Source of the DNA: Streptomyces sp. NBC_00091
Lineage (GTDB): Bacteria > Actinomycetota > Actinomycetes > Streptomycetales > Streptomycetaceae
Assembly: GCF_026343185.1 (NCBI RefSeq)
Contig: NZ_JAPEMA010000001.1
Location: 372,001-436,000, forward strand
Reading direction: 5' to 3'
DNA: 64,000 bases
The position numbers were made by a program, and so were the translations under genes. The notes below the pieces were generated by a model. That model did no database searches. It saw nothing but the letters and a program-made list of their open reading frames with translations, and was not told the origin of the DNA. Of the stretch, positions 50,299 through 59,558 are shown in pieces. Position 1 is the stretch's first letter. Each line of letters begins with the position of its first letter.

Positions 50299-52424
50299 GC
50301 ACCACCGCTGAGCTCCTGAAGGGCGCGGCCGAGCTGTTCCCGGACGAGGTCGTCACGTCCGCGCACGTCCGCCACCTGGACCTGCCCTTCGGCGCCGGGC
50401 GCTTCGCGCTCATCACGCTGGACAACGGCTTCGACCACACCAAGCCGACCACCTTCGGCCCGCAGTCCCTCGCCAACCTGAACGCGGCGATCGACCAGGT
50501 CGAGCAGGAGGCCCTCGCGGGCTCCATCATCGGCGCGGGCATCACCGGCAAGCCGTTCATCTTCGCGGTCGGCGCCGACCTCAAGGGCGTCGAGCTGCTG
50601 AAGAAGCACGACGAGGCGCTCGCCATCGGCAAGGGCGGCCACGACGTCTTCAAGCGCCTCTCGGCGCTGGCCGTCCCCACCTTCGCGTACTACAACGGCG
50701 CGGCGATGGGCGGCGGTGTCGAGGTCGGTCTGCACTGCTCGTACCGCACCGTCTCGAAGGCCATCCCGGCCTTCTCCCTGCCCGAGGTCTTCCTCGGCCT
50801 GGTTCCGGGCTGGGGCGGCTGCGCCATCCTCCCGAACCTGATCGGCGCGGAGCGCGCGGTCTCGGTGATCATCGAGAACTCGCTGAACCAGAACCGCCAG
50901 CTCAAGGGCAAGCAGGTCTTCGACCTCGGCATCGCCGACGCGATCTTCGAGGGCGCGGACTTCCTGGAGCAGTCGCTGATCTGGACGGCCAACGTCCTGA
51001 ACGGCACCACCGAGGTCGTCCGCCCGGAGATCGACCGCGGCGAGGCCTGGGACGCGGCCGTCGCCAAGGGCCGCTTCATCGCGGACTCCAAGGTGCACGG
51101 CGCCGCTCCGGCCGCCTACCGCGCGCTGGACATCATCGCTGCGGCCAAGGACGGCGACCTCCAGGCCGGCTTCGACGCCGAGGACCAGGCCCTCGCGGAC
51201 CTGATCATGGGCGGCGAGCTGCGCTCGGGCATCTACGCCTTCAACCTGGTCCAGAAGCGCGGCAAGCGCCCGGCCGGTGCCCCGGACAAGTCCCTGGCCC
51301 GTCCGGTCACCAAGGTCGGCGTCGTCGGCGCGGGCCTGATGGCCTCGCAGCTGGCGCTGCTCTTCCTGCGCCGCCTCGAGGTGCCGGTGGTCCTCACCGA
51401 CATCGACCAGGAGCGCGTGGACAAGGGTGTGGGCTACGTCCACGCCGAGATCCAAAAGCTGCTCGGCAAGGGCCGCATCAACCAGGACAAGGCCAACCGC
51501 CTGACCGCCCTGGTGACCGGTGTGCTCGACAAGGCCGAGGGCTTCGCGGACGCGGACTTCATCATCGAGGCCGTGTTCGAGGAGATGTCCGTCAAGCAGA
51601 AGGTGTTCGCGGAGGTCGAGGCGGTCGCCCCGGCGCACGCGATCCTCGCCACCAACACCTCCTCGCTGTCGGTGTCGGAGATGGCCTCCAAGCTCCAGCA
51701 CCCGGAGCGCGTGGTCGGCTTCCACTTCTTCAACCCGGTCGCGATCCTCCCGCTGCTGGAGATCGTCCGTGGTGAGCAGACCGACGACGCCTCGCTGGCC
51801 ACGGCCTTCGGTGTCGCCAAGAAGCTGAAGAAGACCGCGGTCCTCACCAAGGACGCCCCGGCGTTCGTCGTGAACCGCATCCTGACCCGCTTCATGGGCG
51901 AGATCCAGAACGTCATCGACGAGGGCACCCCGGTGGTGACCGCCGAGAAGGCCATCGAGCCGCTCGGCCTGCCGATGTCCCCGCTGGTGCTCCTGGAGCT
52001 CGTCGGACCGGCGATCGGTCTGCACGTCTCCGAGACGCTGAACCGTTCCTTCCCGGAGCGCTTCACCGTCTCCCCGAACCTGGCGGCGGTCGTCAAGGCC
52101 GGCAAGCGCGGCTTTTACGTCTACGACTCCGGCAAGCCGGAGCTGGACCCCGAGGTCGCCGCCCTCCTGGTGCAGGGCGACTCCGTCCTGACCGAGGAGC
52201 AGGTCCGCGACCGCGTCCTGGACGCGGTGGCGCAGGAGATCGGCCTGATGCTGGAGGAGGGTGTCGTGGCCGAGGCCCAGGACATCGACCTCTGCCTCAT
52301 CACCGGTGCGGGCTGGCCCTTCCACCTGGGCGGCATCACCCCGTACCTGGACCGTGAGGGCGTCTCGGAGCGGGTGAACGGCAAGAAGTTCCTCGCCCCC
52401 GGCGTGGCCAGCGTCCCGGCGTAA
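50295..52424 (+). CDS. fadB: Fatty-acid oxidation multifunctional protein (enoyl-CoA hydratase/3-hydroxyacyl-CoA dehydrogenase)
   Basis: 709 aa, GTG at 50295. The N-terminal crotonase domain (1-~300) has FAVGADLKGVE and YYNGAAMGGGVEVGLHCSYR. The dehydrogenase NAD motif is VGVVGAGLMASQLALLFLRR; FHFFNPVAILPLLEIV and NRILTRFMGEIQNVIDEGT follow. The C-terminal HCDH domains are complete. With FadA it forms the trifunctional complex of beta-oxidation. Confidence 0.95.
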   Translation: MSTTAELLKGAAELFPDEVVTSAHVRHLDLPFGAGRFALITLDNGFDHTKPTTFGPQSLANLNAAIDQVEQEALAGSIIGAGITGKPFIFAVGADLKGVELLKKHDEALAIGKGGHDVFKRLSALAVPTFAYYNGAAMGGGVEVGLHCSYRTVSKAIPAFSLPEVFLGLVPGWGGCAILPNLIGAERAVSVIIENSLNQNRQLKGKQVFDLGIADAIFEGADFLEQSLIWTANVLNGTTEVVRPEIDRGEAWDAAVAKGRFIADSKVHGAAPAAYRALDIIAAAKDGDLQAGFDAEDQALADLIMGGELRSGIYAFNLVQKRGKRPAGAPDKSLARPVTKVGVVGAGLMASQLALLFLRRLEVPVVLTDIDQERVDKGVGYVHAEIQKLLGKGRINQDKANRLTALVTGVLDKAEGFADADFIIEAVFEEMSVKQKVFAEVEAVAPAHAILATNTSSLSVSEMASKLQHPERVVGFHFFNPVAILPLLEIVRGEQTDDASLATAFGVAKKLKKTAVLTKDAPAFVVNRILTRFMGEIQNVIDEGTPVVTAEKAIEPLGLPMSPLVLLELVGPAIGLHVSETLNRSFPERFTVSPNLAAVVKAGKRGFYVYDSGKPELDPEVAALLVQGDSVLTEEQVRDRVLDAVAQEIGLMLEEGVVAEAQDIDLCLITGAGWPFHLGGITPYLDREGVSERVNGKKFLAPGVASVPA

Positions 52425-52440
52425 CGCACGGCAGTACGCA

Positions 52441-52477
52441 GAACGGCCCGTCCGCACCTGGTGCGGACGGGCCGTTC
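52441..52477 (+). terminator. Terminator of the fadAB operon
   Basis: Arms gaacggcccgtccgcacc (52441-52458) and its complement (52460-52477) form a near-continuous 17-18 bp stem, 17 bp past the fadB stop and just before the convergent polysialyltransferase-like gene end. Confidence 0.85.
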
Positions 52478-52481
52478 GCGT

Positions 52482-54224
52482 TCATCTGCGGCCCAGCCGG
52501 CCGCTCTTGACCAGGCGCTGGGCGGCCGGTGACTCGGGGTTGATGCCGAGCGCCCGGCGGGCGGCGTCACGGCGCATGTCGTCGCCGGCCCTGCCCAGTT
52601 TCGCGGCGGTCTCCGCGATCCGCAGCCACACCAGCGCGCGCCCGCTGTCCGCGGAGATCTCGACGGCCCGCTCGATCCTCCGCCTGGCCTGGTCGGTCTC
52701 CTTGCGGCGGATGTGGGCCTGGGCCATGCCGATGAGCAGGTCGAGGTTCTCGTGCTCGGCGAGCAGCCGCGCGCCCACCTCCAGGACGCCCCGGTCGTCC
52801 TTGGCCTCGACCAGCGAGGCGAACCCGCTGAGGGTGATGTCGGTGAAGGGTGCGTCGTCCTCGCCGCGTTCCCTGGCGGCCATGAACGTCCAGCCCTTGC
52901 CGCGCTTCCACTTCCAGGTGCGCGGGCCGGGCAGGTCCAGGCGGGTCCGGGTCCGCTCGTTGAAGTGCATGGACAGCTCGGGCCGGCCCTCCCACTGGTC
53001 GACGGCGGCGGCCACGTACTCCTCCGCCACCGGGCGCAGGAAGGCGTACCGCTTGGGCTGCATGCAGTAGCCGACGGCCTGGACGTACGGGGTGACCTCG
53101 CCCTGGATGTACGGGGCGTCCAGCACCCGGTCGGCCGGGGCGCCGGGGCCGGCCGGTACCTCCAGGTCGGGCAGCAGGGCGTGGGTGAGGGTGGCGGGGA
53201 TGCGGTTGCTGTTGGCGTACGGCCGCATCCGCCGGATGACCTCGAGCGCGCCGATCTGGGCGACGGGGATCCCGTACAGGGCCCGGGCGGTGAACAGGCC
53301 GGTGGAGAAGCAGCCGATCACCTGGCGGGGGCGCAGGTACTCGAAGACCGTCTCGGCGAGGACGGGCACGTCCAGCACGAGGAAGGGGACTCCGGCCTCG
53401 CGGGCCGCCTCGCCGAGGGCGTCGGCGAGGCTGGAGGGGGCGCTGGGGTGGGGTTTGAAGACGACCGAGGTGTGGCCGAGGCGCAGCGCGTTCTGGAACA
53501 TGCGCAGGTGCAGTTCCTCCTCTTCCGCCTCGGTGAGGATGCCGAGGGGGGAGAGGTACTGGCCGAGCAGGACCGCGGTCTCGGGGCCGCGCGCGGCCAG
53601 CCCGGGCGGGATCACCCGGTCGAGGATCGGGCGGCACTCGCCGGTGACCTCCGCCATCAGCTTGAGGACGGCTTCGCTGTGCACGGGCTGCGAGGGGATC
53701 CCGTACTCGGTGAGGAGCATGGGCAGCAGGGTGGGGACCAGGTCGAGGTAGAGGACCTGGGCGATCCGGCCGTGGATGTTGCGGGGGAGGTCGTTGCGGG
53801 TGGGGCCGTAGCTCATGACCCCGTCGGCGTACACGGCGAGCGTGGCGTCCGAGAAGATCTTGCAGAGGGTCTGGGCGGGCTTGACCTGGATCGACTCGAC
53901 GACGAGTTCTAGTGGGCCCGGCCGGATGCCGATCTTCTCCGCCATGACGGTGCGCCACAGCGGGGCGTCCTCGTCGCGGGGGGACCAGAGCGCCGGGTGG
54001 AACGGGTAGATGAGGTCGTTCCAGTAGACGACGCGGTGGAAGCGCGCCAGTACGGCGGCGGCGCCGGGCATGTGGTGCAGGGGGGTGGCGACCTCGGGGA
54101 TGTCGACGTTGTTGCACACGAGCAGGATGCGCTCGCGGTCGTCCTGGCCTAGCTGGCCGGCGTCGATGGCGGCGGCCACCGTCATGGCGCCGTAGAGGGT
54201 GGAGGCGGCGAATATCCGGGTCAT
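52482..54224 (-). CDS. Polysialyltransferase family (POLYST-like) glycosyltransferase
   Basis: 580 aa, ATG at 54224 overlapping the upstream GT2 stop (ATGA). The N-terminus RIFAASTLYGAMTVAAAIDA and later blocks LVVESIQVKPAQTLCKIF, GVMSYGPTRNDLP, LRLGHTSVVFKPHPSAPSSL (HP motif) and VIGCFSTGLFTARALY (ST motif) match the bacterial polysialyltransferase pattern. A C-terminal helical repeat region (~470-560, TPR-like) is added. It could polymerise a CMP-nonulosonate made by the neuA/neuB products. Confidence 0.78.
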   Translation of the reverse strand: MTRIFAASTLYGAMTVAAAIDAGQLGQDDRERILLVCNNVDIPEVATPLHHMPGAAAVLARFHRVVYWNDLIYPFHPALWSPRDEDAPLWRTVMAEKIGIRPGPLELVVESIQVKPAQTLCKIFSDATLAVYADGVMSYGPTRNDLPRNIHGRIAQVLYLDLVPTLLPMLLTEYGIPSQPVHSEAVLKLMAEVTGECRPILDRVIPPGLAARGPETAVLLGQYLSPLGILTEAEEEELHLRMFQNALRLGHTSVVFKPHPSAPSSLADALGEAAREAGVPFLVLDVPVLAETVFEYLRPRQVIGCFSTGLFTARALYGIPVAQIGALEVIRRMRPYANSNRIPATLTHALLPDLEVPAGPGAPADRVLDAPYIQGEVTPYVQAVGYCMQPKRYAFLRPVAEEYVAAAVDQWEGRPELSMHFNERTRTRLDLPGPRTWKWKRGKGWTFMAARERGEDDAPFTDITLSGFASLVEAKDDRGVLEVGARLLAEHENLDLLIGMAQAHIRRKETDQARRRIERAVEISADSGRALVWLRIAETAAKLGRAGDDMRRDAARRALGINPESPAAQRLVKSGRLGRR

Positions 54225-55207
54225 CGGGCGGCGGCGCCCAGGTGCCGGGACATCAGTGCTCTGAGCTTCTTCACGCGTGTGGAGTCCATTCCTTCCAGCG
54301 TCCCTTCCAGGACGTCCTGGGGGAGGTCGAAGAGGATCTGTGCGCTCCGCTCCAGCAGCAGACCCCGGGTGAGTTCCTCGTACGACTCGGCGCGGTCCAT
54401 GTGAATGACGATGAGCGCGCAGAGAGTTCGCATCGCCTTGAACGACAGTTCATATCCGCGTGGGTGGTGCGCGAGCTCCTCGAAAATCAGCCGGAAGGCG
54501 GGGAGGAAGTCCAGCTGCCGTTCGTCCGGGACCTTGGTGAGTGAAGTGGACACATCACGGCGGTAGAAGATGCCGTGGAGGTCGACCACTCCGAAGGAGC
54601 GGGTGCGCAGGTGCAGCTTGTAGAACCAGGGGCGGTCCTCGGCGGTGCGCAGCGTCTCGTCGAAGAACAGGGCGCCGACTTCCAGGAGGCGCTCGCGGTC
54701 GTAGATCCCAGCCCAGGACTGCGGGTAGTCCATGAAGGTCGAGGCGTCCACGGGGCCGATGTAGTCCGCGGGATTCAACGGTAGGGCCCTCGGCGCGAGC
54801 GGCGCCATGACGATCTTCCGCTTTCTCCCGTACACCCGGACGTGTCCGGTGCGCAGGAAGTCGACGCCCGACTGGCTCATCCAGCCGACCAGTTGCGCGA
54901 GATATCCGGGGGCGTACCAGTCGTCGCCGTCGAGGAAGGTGAAGAAGCGCCCGCGGGCCGCCGAAAGGCCGATGTTGCGGGTGGCCGATATCCCCAGGTT
55001 CCGCTCATTTTGGATCAATACGGCACCGGGAATCCTCGGCACCATCTCCCGCAGGATCTCTGACGTCCCGTCAACGGATCCGTCGTCCACCACGATGAAC
55101 TCGAAATCCTCCCGGGCATTGAGCGCCAAGGACTTGAGCGCCGTCCGACAGAACTCCCGGACGTCACACATCGCGACGATTACCGAAAGGGTCACCACCG
55201 GAAGCAC
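54221..55207 (-). CDS. Family 2 glycosyltransferase
   Basis: 328 aa, GTG at 55207 with GGAG 7 bp upstream. The GT-A motifs are TLSVIVAMCDVREFCRTAL, FIVVDDGSVDGTSEIL, NLGISATRNIGLSAARGRFF and TFLDGDDWYAPGY (DxD). EDRPWFYKLHLRTRSFGVV follows. It probably adds a sugar to a polymer or acceptor in the adjacent nonulosonate locus. Confidence 0.88.
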   Translation of the reverse strand: MLPVVTLSVIVAMCDVREFCRTALKSLALNAREDFEFIVVDDGSVDGTSEILREMVPRIPGAVLIQNERNLGISATRNIGLSAARGRFFTFLDGDDWYAPGYLAQLVGWMSQSGVDFLRTGHVRVYGRKRKIVMAPLAPRALPLNPADYIGPVDASTFMDYPQSWAGIYDRERLLEVGALFFDETLRTAEDRPWFYKLHLRTRSFGVVDLHGIFYRRDVSTSLTKVPDERQLDFLPAFRLIFEELAHHPRGYELSFKAMRTLCALIVIHMDRAESYEELTRGLLLERSAQILFDLPQDVLEGTLEGMDSTRVKKLRALMSRHLGAAAR

Positions 55208-55504
55208 TCACCTTCTCCCCATTGCCCACACACATCTGGGAGGCCGCACGGACACACCGTCCGCACTCTCCTCCAGCCCACGCAAGTAACACTTCGGACA
55301 TCATGATAGAAGCGCCCGGAGAGGCTCCAGGAGCCTTCCGGTGTGACGTACAACTCCCTTGCCCGTCGAGGCCTATTCGTGACACATAAGGCTCAGGTGA
55401 GCATGTAGGGTCTATCGGGCCCGGCGGCAATCCCGCCCTGCCCGCGCCGGCTGCGGGCGTGCCGACGGCAGTTGGGCTCCGCCGACCGACCCGGGAATCA
55501 CCAA
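55208..55504. promoter_or_regulatory. Divergent promoter region of the glycan locus (297 bp)
   Basis: This stretch has a lower G+C content than its surroundings and no coding frame. A -10-like TAGGGT is at 55406-55411 for the rightward genes. No strong inverted repeats were noted. Confidence 0.45.
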
Positions 55505-56782
55505 GTGCGCATCCACGTGCTCGCAGACTCCGACACCCGCTGGAAATGGGGCGCGGGGCTGGCGGTGGGCCTGGCGCCGGGCAGCGAGGTGCACGCCCAC
55601 ATGCTGCGCGGCAGGAGCACGCCGACGGCACGCCAGCTGGCGGAGGTCGGCATCACCCCCGCCTCGATCACCGAGGCCACGCTCGCCGAGTTCGCGACGG
55701 CGCCCGAACTGGACGGGGCGGACCTCGTCATCCTGGGAACGGTGGGCGGCTCCACCCACGCGGCCCTGCACGCGCTGGCCCACCGCTTCCGCGGCGCCGC
55801 CCGCCGGCCGATCCTCATGACCGGATACGTCGGCGTCGTCTACGAGAAGATGTCCGACGGCCTGCTGCTGCGCGCCGGCGCGGACATCGTCCTCGCCAAC
55901 AGCCCTTTCGACCGGCGCCGGTTCAGCGACGTGTACGAGCCCCTCGGAATTCCGGGCTCGTGCATCGTCCAGACCGCACTACCTTTCCTCGACCAAAGGC
56001 CTTACGACATGAACCGGACGCACGCCCGGCACCCCTATACGGTGTGCTTCGCGGTGCAGCCTTCGGTACCCGTCGACCGGAATGGCCGAATGTACATGCT
56101 GCGCCGTGCGATATCCCACGCACGACTGCGGCCCGGGCGCGACGTACTCATAAAACTCCGCAGCAAGCCAGGTGAGGCAACCACCCATGTGGAGGCCTTC
56201 CATTACCAGGTCCTCGCGGAACAGCTGGACGAACCGCTGCCCCGTAACCTGCATTTCGTGTACGGCAACATGTCGGAAACCCTCGACCGCACCGATCTGC
56301 TGGTGACGGTCAGTTCCACGGCGGCCCTCGAATCCATGCACCGGGGAATGCCGACGGCGATCCTGAGCGACCTCGGCGTACGGGAAATTCACGGCAACCA
56401 CTATTTCATCGGTTCCGGGTGCGTCACCGACTGGTCCGCGATAGACGAGGGCGCCGCCCCGCTCGCGCACGAATCCTGGACCGTCGACCAGGGAATCCGC
56501 GCCGTCGATCCCTTCGGCGAACTCCGCCACCGGATCCTCGAATTGCGCGGCCGGCGGCTGCCTCCCATCACCCCGTACTACACGGCCGAGAGCGCGCCCG
56601 AATACGTCGGTACGCTGCTGCGGCGCCGGGGTCTGAATCCGGACGGCTCCCCCGGCGCGGGCGCCGCCGCCGGGCGCTCCCGGGGCCCCATGCGGCGCAC
56701 CTCCCGCCGCGTACTGAAGGTCGCCTACCAGTTCGGGGTCCAGCGCGTGGCCCCGAAGATCCAGCAGTGGGGCGGCATATGA
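55505..56782 (+). CDS. DUF6716 putative glycosyltransferase
   Basis: 425 aa from GTG at 55505. It begins RIHVLADSDTRWKWGAGLAV, as in the actinobacterial DUF6716 family. Other blocks are HFVYGNMSETLDRTDLLVTV, STAALESMHRGMPTAILSDL and IHGNHYFIGSGC, reminiscent of GT-B donor-binding regions. The C-terminus is basic. It is clustered with NeuA/NeuB genes and overlaps the next gene's upstream ATG. A role in nonulosonate transfer is inferred. Confidence 0.7.
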   Translation: MRIHVLADSDTRWKWGAGLAVGLAPGSEVHAHMLRGRSTPTARQLAEVGITPASITEATLAEFATAPELDGADLVILGTVGGSTHAALHALAHRFRGAARRPILMTGYVGVVYEKMSDGLLLRAGADIVLANSPFDRRRFSDVYEPLGIPGSCIVQTALPFLDQRPYDMNRTHARHPYTVCFAVQPSVPVDRNGRMYMLRRAISHARLRPGRDVLIKLRSKPGEATTHVEAFHYQVLAEQLDEPLPRNLHFVYGNMSETLDRTDLLVTVSSTAALESMHRGMPTAILSDLGVREIHGNHYFIGSGCVTDWSAIDEGAAPLAHESWTVDQGIRAVDPFGELRHRILELRGRRLPPITPYYTAESAPEYVGTLLRRRGLNPDGSPGAGAAAGRSRGPMRRTSRRVLKVAYQFGVQRVAPKIQQWGGI

Positions 56783-56820
56783 CCGCCCTCCTTCACCTCA
56801 GCAGCTCAGGGGAGAGCCTT

Positions 56821-57573
56821 GTGAACGTCACCGCCGTCATACCCGCCCGGGGCGGCTCCAAGGGCATCCCCGGGAAGAACACCGCCGGGGTCGGCGGGGT
56901 CCCCCTCGTCGCCCGCGCGGTCCGCGCCTGCCTCGGCGCCGCCCAGGTGACCCGGGTCGTGGTGTCCACCGACGACGGGGCGATCGCCCGCGCCGCCCGC
57001 GAGGCAGGCGCCGAAGTCGTCGACCGTCCGGCGGAGCTGGGCTCCGACCAGGCCTCCAGCGAATCCGCGCTGCTGCACGCGCTGGACGTCCTGGAGGAGC
57101 GGCACGGGGAGCCGGTGGACGTCCTCGTCTTCGTCCAGTGCACGAGCCCCTTCATCACCCCGCAGGAGGTCGACGAGACCGTCCTGGCCATCGTCCGGGA
57201 CGGCGCCGACTCCGCCTTCACCGCCGTGCCCTTCCACGGCTTCCTCTGGGGTACCGGGCCCGGCGGCGGGCCCGGCCACCGCGCGCACGGCGTCAACCAC
57301 GACAGCTCCGTACGCCTGCGCCGCCAGGACCGTACGCCCGAATACCTGGAGTCGGGCGCCGTCTACGCCATGCGCGCCGACGGCTTCCGCCGGCACGGCC
57401 ACCGCTTCTTCGGCCGGACGCAGCTCGTCCCCACGGCCCCCGAGCGGGCCATCGAGATCGACGAGCCCGGCGACCTCGACCGGGCCCGGGCCCTGGCCCC
57501 CCTCCTCGACTCCCAGCAGACCCCGGCGACCCCGTCGCCGGACCCCTCGCAGTACATCGGAAAGGAACTCTGA
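56821..57573 (+). CDS. neuA: CMP-nonulosonate (N-acylneuraminate) cytidylyltransferase
   Basis: 250 aa from GTG at 56821 (GGGGAG ~8 bp upstream). An ATG at 56779 overlapping the previous stop would add 14 residues. VTAVIPARGGSKGIPGKNTA is the CTP-binding signature. ELGSDQASSESALLHAL, DVLVFVQCTSPFITPQEVDE and PERAIEIDEPGDLDRARAL complete the family pattern. It activates a sialic-acid-like sugar with CMP. Confidence 0.92.
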   Translation: MNVTAVIPARGGSKGIPGKNTAGVGGVPLVARAVRACLGAAQVTRVVVSTDDGAIARAAREAGAEVVDRPAELGSDQASSESALLHALDVLEERHGEPVDVLVFVQCTSPFITPQEVDETVLAIVRDGADSAFTAVPFHGFLWGTGPGGGPGHRAHGVNHDSSVRLRRQDRTPEYLESGAVYAMRADGFRRHGHRFFGRTQLVPTAPERAIEIDEPGDLDRARALAPLLDSQQTPATPSPDPSQYIGKEL

Positions 57574-57576
57574 ACA

Positions 57577-58497
57577 GTGGTGCACAGCAGCCGTATCCGC
57601 CGGATCGGGAACAAGGAGGTCGGCCCCGGCCGCCCCACCTATGTGATCGGCGAGATCGGGATCAACCACAACGGTGAGCTGGCGAACGCCCTCGCGCTCA
57701 TCGACGCGGCCGCCGACGCGGGCTGTGACGCGGTGAAGTTCCAGAAGCGCACGCCCGAGATATGCACCCCTCGCGACCAGTGGGACATCGAGCGCGACAC
57801 CCCCTGGGGCCGGATGACCTACATCGACTACCGCCACCGCGTCGAGTTCGGCGAGGACGAGTACCGGGCCATCGGCGAGCACTGCGCCAAGCGCGGCCTG
57901 GACTGGTTCGCCTCCCCGTGGGACACCGAGGCCGTGACCTTCCTGGAGAAGTTCGACGTCCCCGCCCACAAGGTGGCCTCCGCCTCCCTGACCGACGACG
58001 AGCTGCTGCTCGCCCTGCGTGCCACGGGCAAGACGGTCATCCTGTCCACCGGCATGTCCACGCCCCAGCAGATCCGGCACGCGGTGGAGGTGCTCGGCAG
58101 CGAGAACATCATCCTGCTGCACGCCACCTCCACCTACCCGGCCAAGGCCGAGGAGCTCAACCTCCGGGTCATCAACAGCCTGGAGGCCGCCTACCCGAAC
58201 GTGCCCGTCGGCTACTCCGGCCACGAGACCGGCCTGCAGACCACCGTGGCCGCCGTCGCCATGGGTGCCTGCGCCGTCGAGCGGCACATCACCCTCGACC
58301 GCGCGATGTGGGGCTCCGACCAGGCCGCCTCCGTCGAGCCCGGCGGCCTCGCCCGCCTGGTACGCGACATCCGCACCATCGAGACGGCCCTCGGCGACGG
58401 CGTCAAGCGCGTCTACGAGTCCGAACTCGGCCCGATGAAGAAGCTCCGCCGCGTCCAGGGCACCCTCCCCGCCGAGGGAGTGACGGCCTCGGCATGA
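57577..58497 (+). CDS. neuB: N-acetylneuraminate/nonulosonate synthase (NeuB-like), short form
   Basis: 306 aa, GTG at 57577 with AAGGAA upstream. The TIM barrel has YVIGEIGINHNGELANALAL, AVKFQKRTPE, DWFASPWDTEAV, TVILSTGMSTPQQIRHAVEV and ILLHATSTYPAKAEELNLRV. GYSGHETGLQTTVAAVAMGA is the conserved PEP-binding segment. The usual C-terminal SAF (antifreeze-like) domain of NeuB (~60 residues) is missing. It condenses PEP with a hexosamine or hexose. Confidence 0.9.
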   Translation: MVHSSRIRRIGNKEVGPGRPTYVIGEIGINHNGELANALALIDAAADAGCDAVKFQKRTPEICTPRDQWDIERDTPWGRMTYIDYRHRVEFGEDEYRAIGEHCAKRGLDWFASPWDTEAVTFLEKFDVPAHKVASASLTDDELLLALRATGKTVILSTGMSTPQQIRHAVEVLGSENIILLHATSTYPAKAEELNLRVINSLEAAYPNVPVGYSGHETGLQTTVAAVAMGACAVERHITLDRAMWGSDQAASVEPGGLARLVRDIRTIETALGDGVKRVYESELGPMKKLRRVQGTLPAEGVTASA

Positions 58498-59558
58498 GCG
58501 AAACCCTCGCCCTGGTGGAGAGCCCGGCTCAACTACTGAATGTCCTGGAGTGGGCCCACGTCCACCCGGGCGAGGCAGCGTCCCTCACCATCGCCGTCCT
58601 CCAGCCGACGGACCCGCGCTCGCGTGCGCAGGTCCGCCGGCTGTGCCGGTTCGCCTCGCAGTCCAAGGTGGTGTGGCGGCGCTACGAGGTCCGCGCGGGA
58701 TACCTGGGACGGGCCGGCGAGCTGGTGCGCCTGGGCCGCGCGGTCGCGGCCGCCCGGCGCCTGGTCATCGGGGACCTGTTCTCCCGCACGATCCAGCTGC
58801 TGCTGCCGCGCTCCAAGGCCCGCGAGGTGGTCGTCGTGGACGACGGCACCGCCACCACGGAGCTGGTCAGCCTGCTGACGTACGGAGGGCAGCTGACCCG
58901 CTGGCACCAGGGCGAGCTCAAGCCCTCCGCCAAGGGCGGCCCGGTGAACCGCTGGCTGGCCCGCGAGGACCTGGACCGCGCCACCTTCTTCACCTGCATG
59001 CCGGTGGCCGCCCCGCCGGGCACCGAGGTCCGGCCCAACGACTACGCCTGGAGCCGCGAGACCTTCGGCCCGGTGCGGGTGCGCACCGGGGCCGATCTGG
59101 CGGGCAGCTCCCTGGTGGAGACCGGGGTCATCGACGAGGACCGGTACATCGACGCGGTCGGCTGGATCGCCCGCAGCCGCGCGGGCCGCCGCTATCTGGC
59201 ACACCGCCGCGAGAGCCAGCAGAAGCTGGACCGGATCGCCGGGGCCACGGGCATGGAGATCGTGCACCCCGAACTGCCCCTGGAACTGACCGCGCTCACC
59301 GAGCCGATCGGCCAGTCGGTGCTGACCTTCGCCTCGACCGTGGCCTACACCCTGCCGATCGTGCTGCGCGGCTCGCCGGTGCGGGTGGAGCTGTGCGAGA
59401 TCGACGACGCCTGGATCACCCCGGACACCGCCGAGCGGTCGGTGGACTTCCTGCGCCGGATATCGGCGCTGGCGGTGGACCGGCACAACCTGGCCCGGAT
59501 CCCGCCGCAGAGAGGGCGTCCTCCCGACCGGTCAGTACCGCTGCCAACGGCCCAGTGA
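58494..59558 (+). CDS. Putative glycosyltransferase of the nonulosonate cluster (GT52/POLYST-like start)
   Basis: 354 aa; ATG overlaps the neuB stop (ATGA). The opening LALVESPAQLLNVLEWAH resembles GT52/polysialyltransferase N-termini (xPxQLLN). VVVVDDGTATTELVSLL and VLTFASTVAYTLPIVL are the other recognisable strands. Family membership is uncertain, but coupling to neuB supports a role in transfer of the CMP-sugar. Confidence 0.6.
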   Translation: MSETLALVESPAQLLNVLEWAHVHPGEAASLTIAVLQPTDPRSRAQVRRLCRFASQSKVVWRRYEVRAGYLGRAGELVRLGRAVAAARRLVIGDLFSRTIQLLLPRSKAREVVVVDDGTATTELVSLLTYGGQLTRWHQGELKPSAKGGPVNRWLAREDLDRATFFTCMPVAAPPGTEVRPNDYAWSRETFGPVRVRTGADLAGSSLVETGVIDEDRYIDAVGWIARSRAGRRYLAHRRESQQKLDRIAGATGMEIVHPELPLELTALTEPIGQSVLTFASTVAYTLPIVLRGSPVRVELCEIDDAWITPDTAERSVDFLRRISALAVDRHNLARIPPQRGRPPDRSVPLPTAQ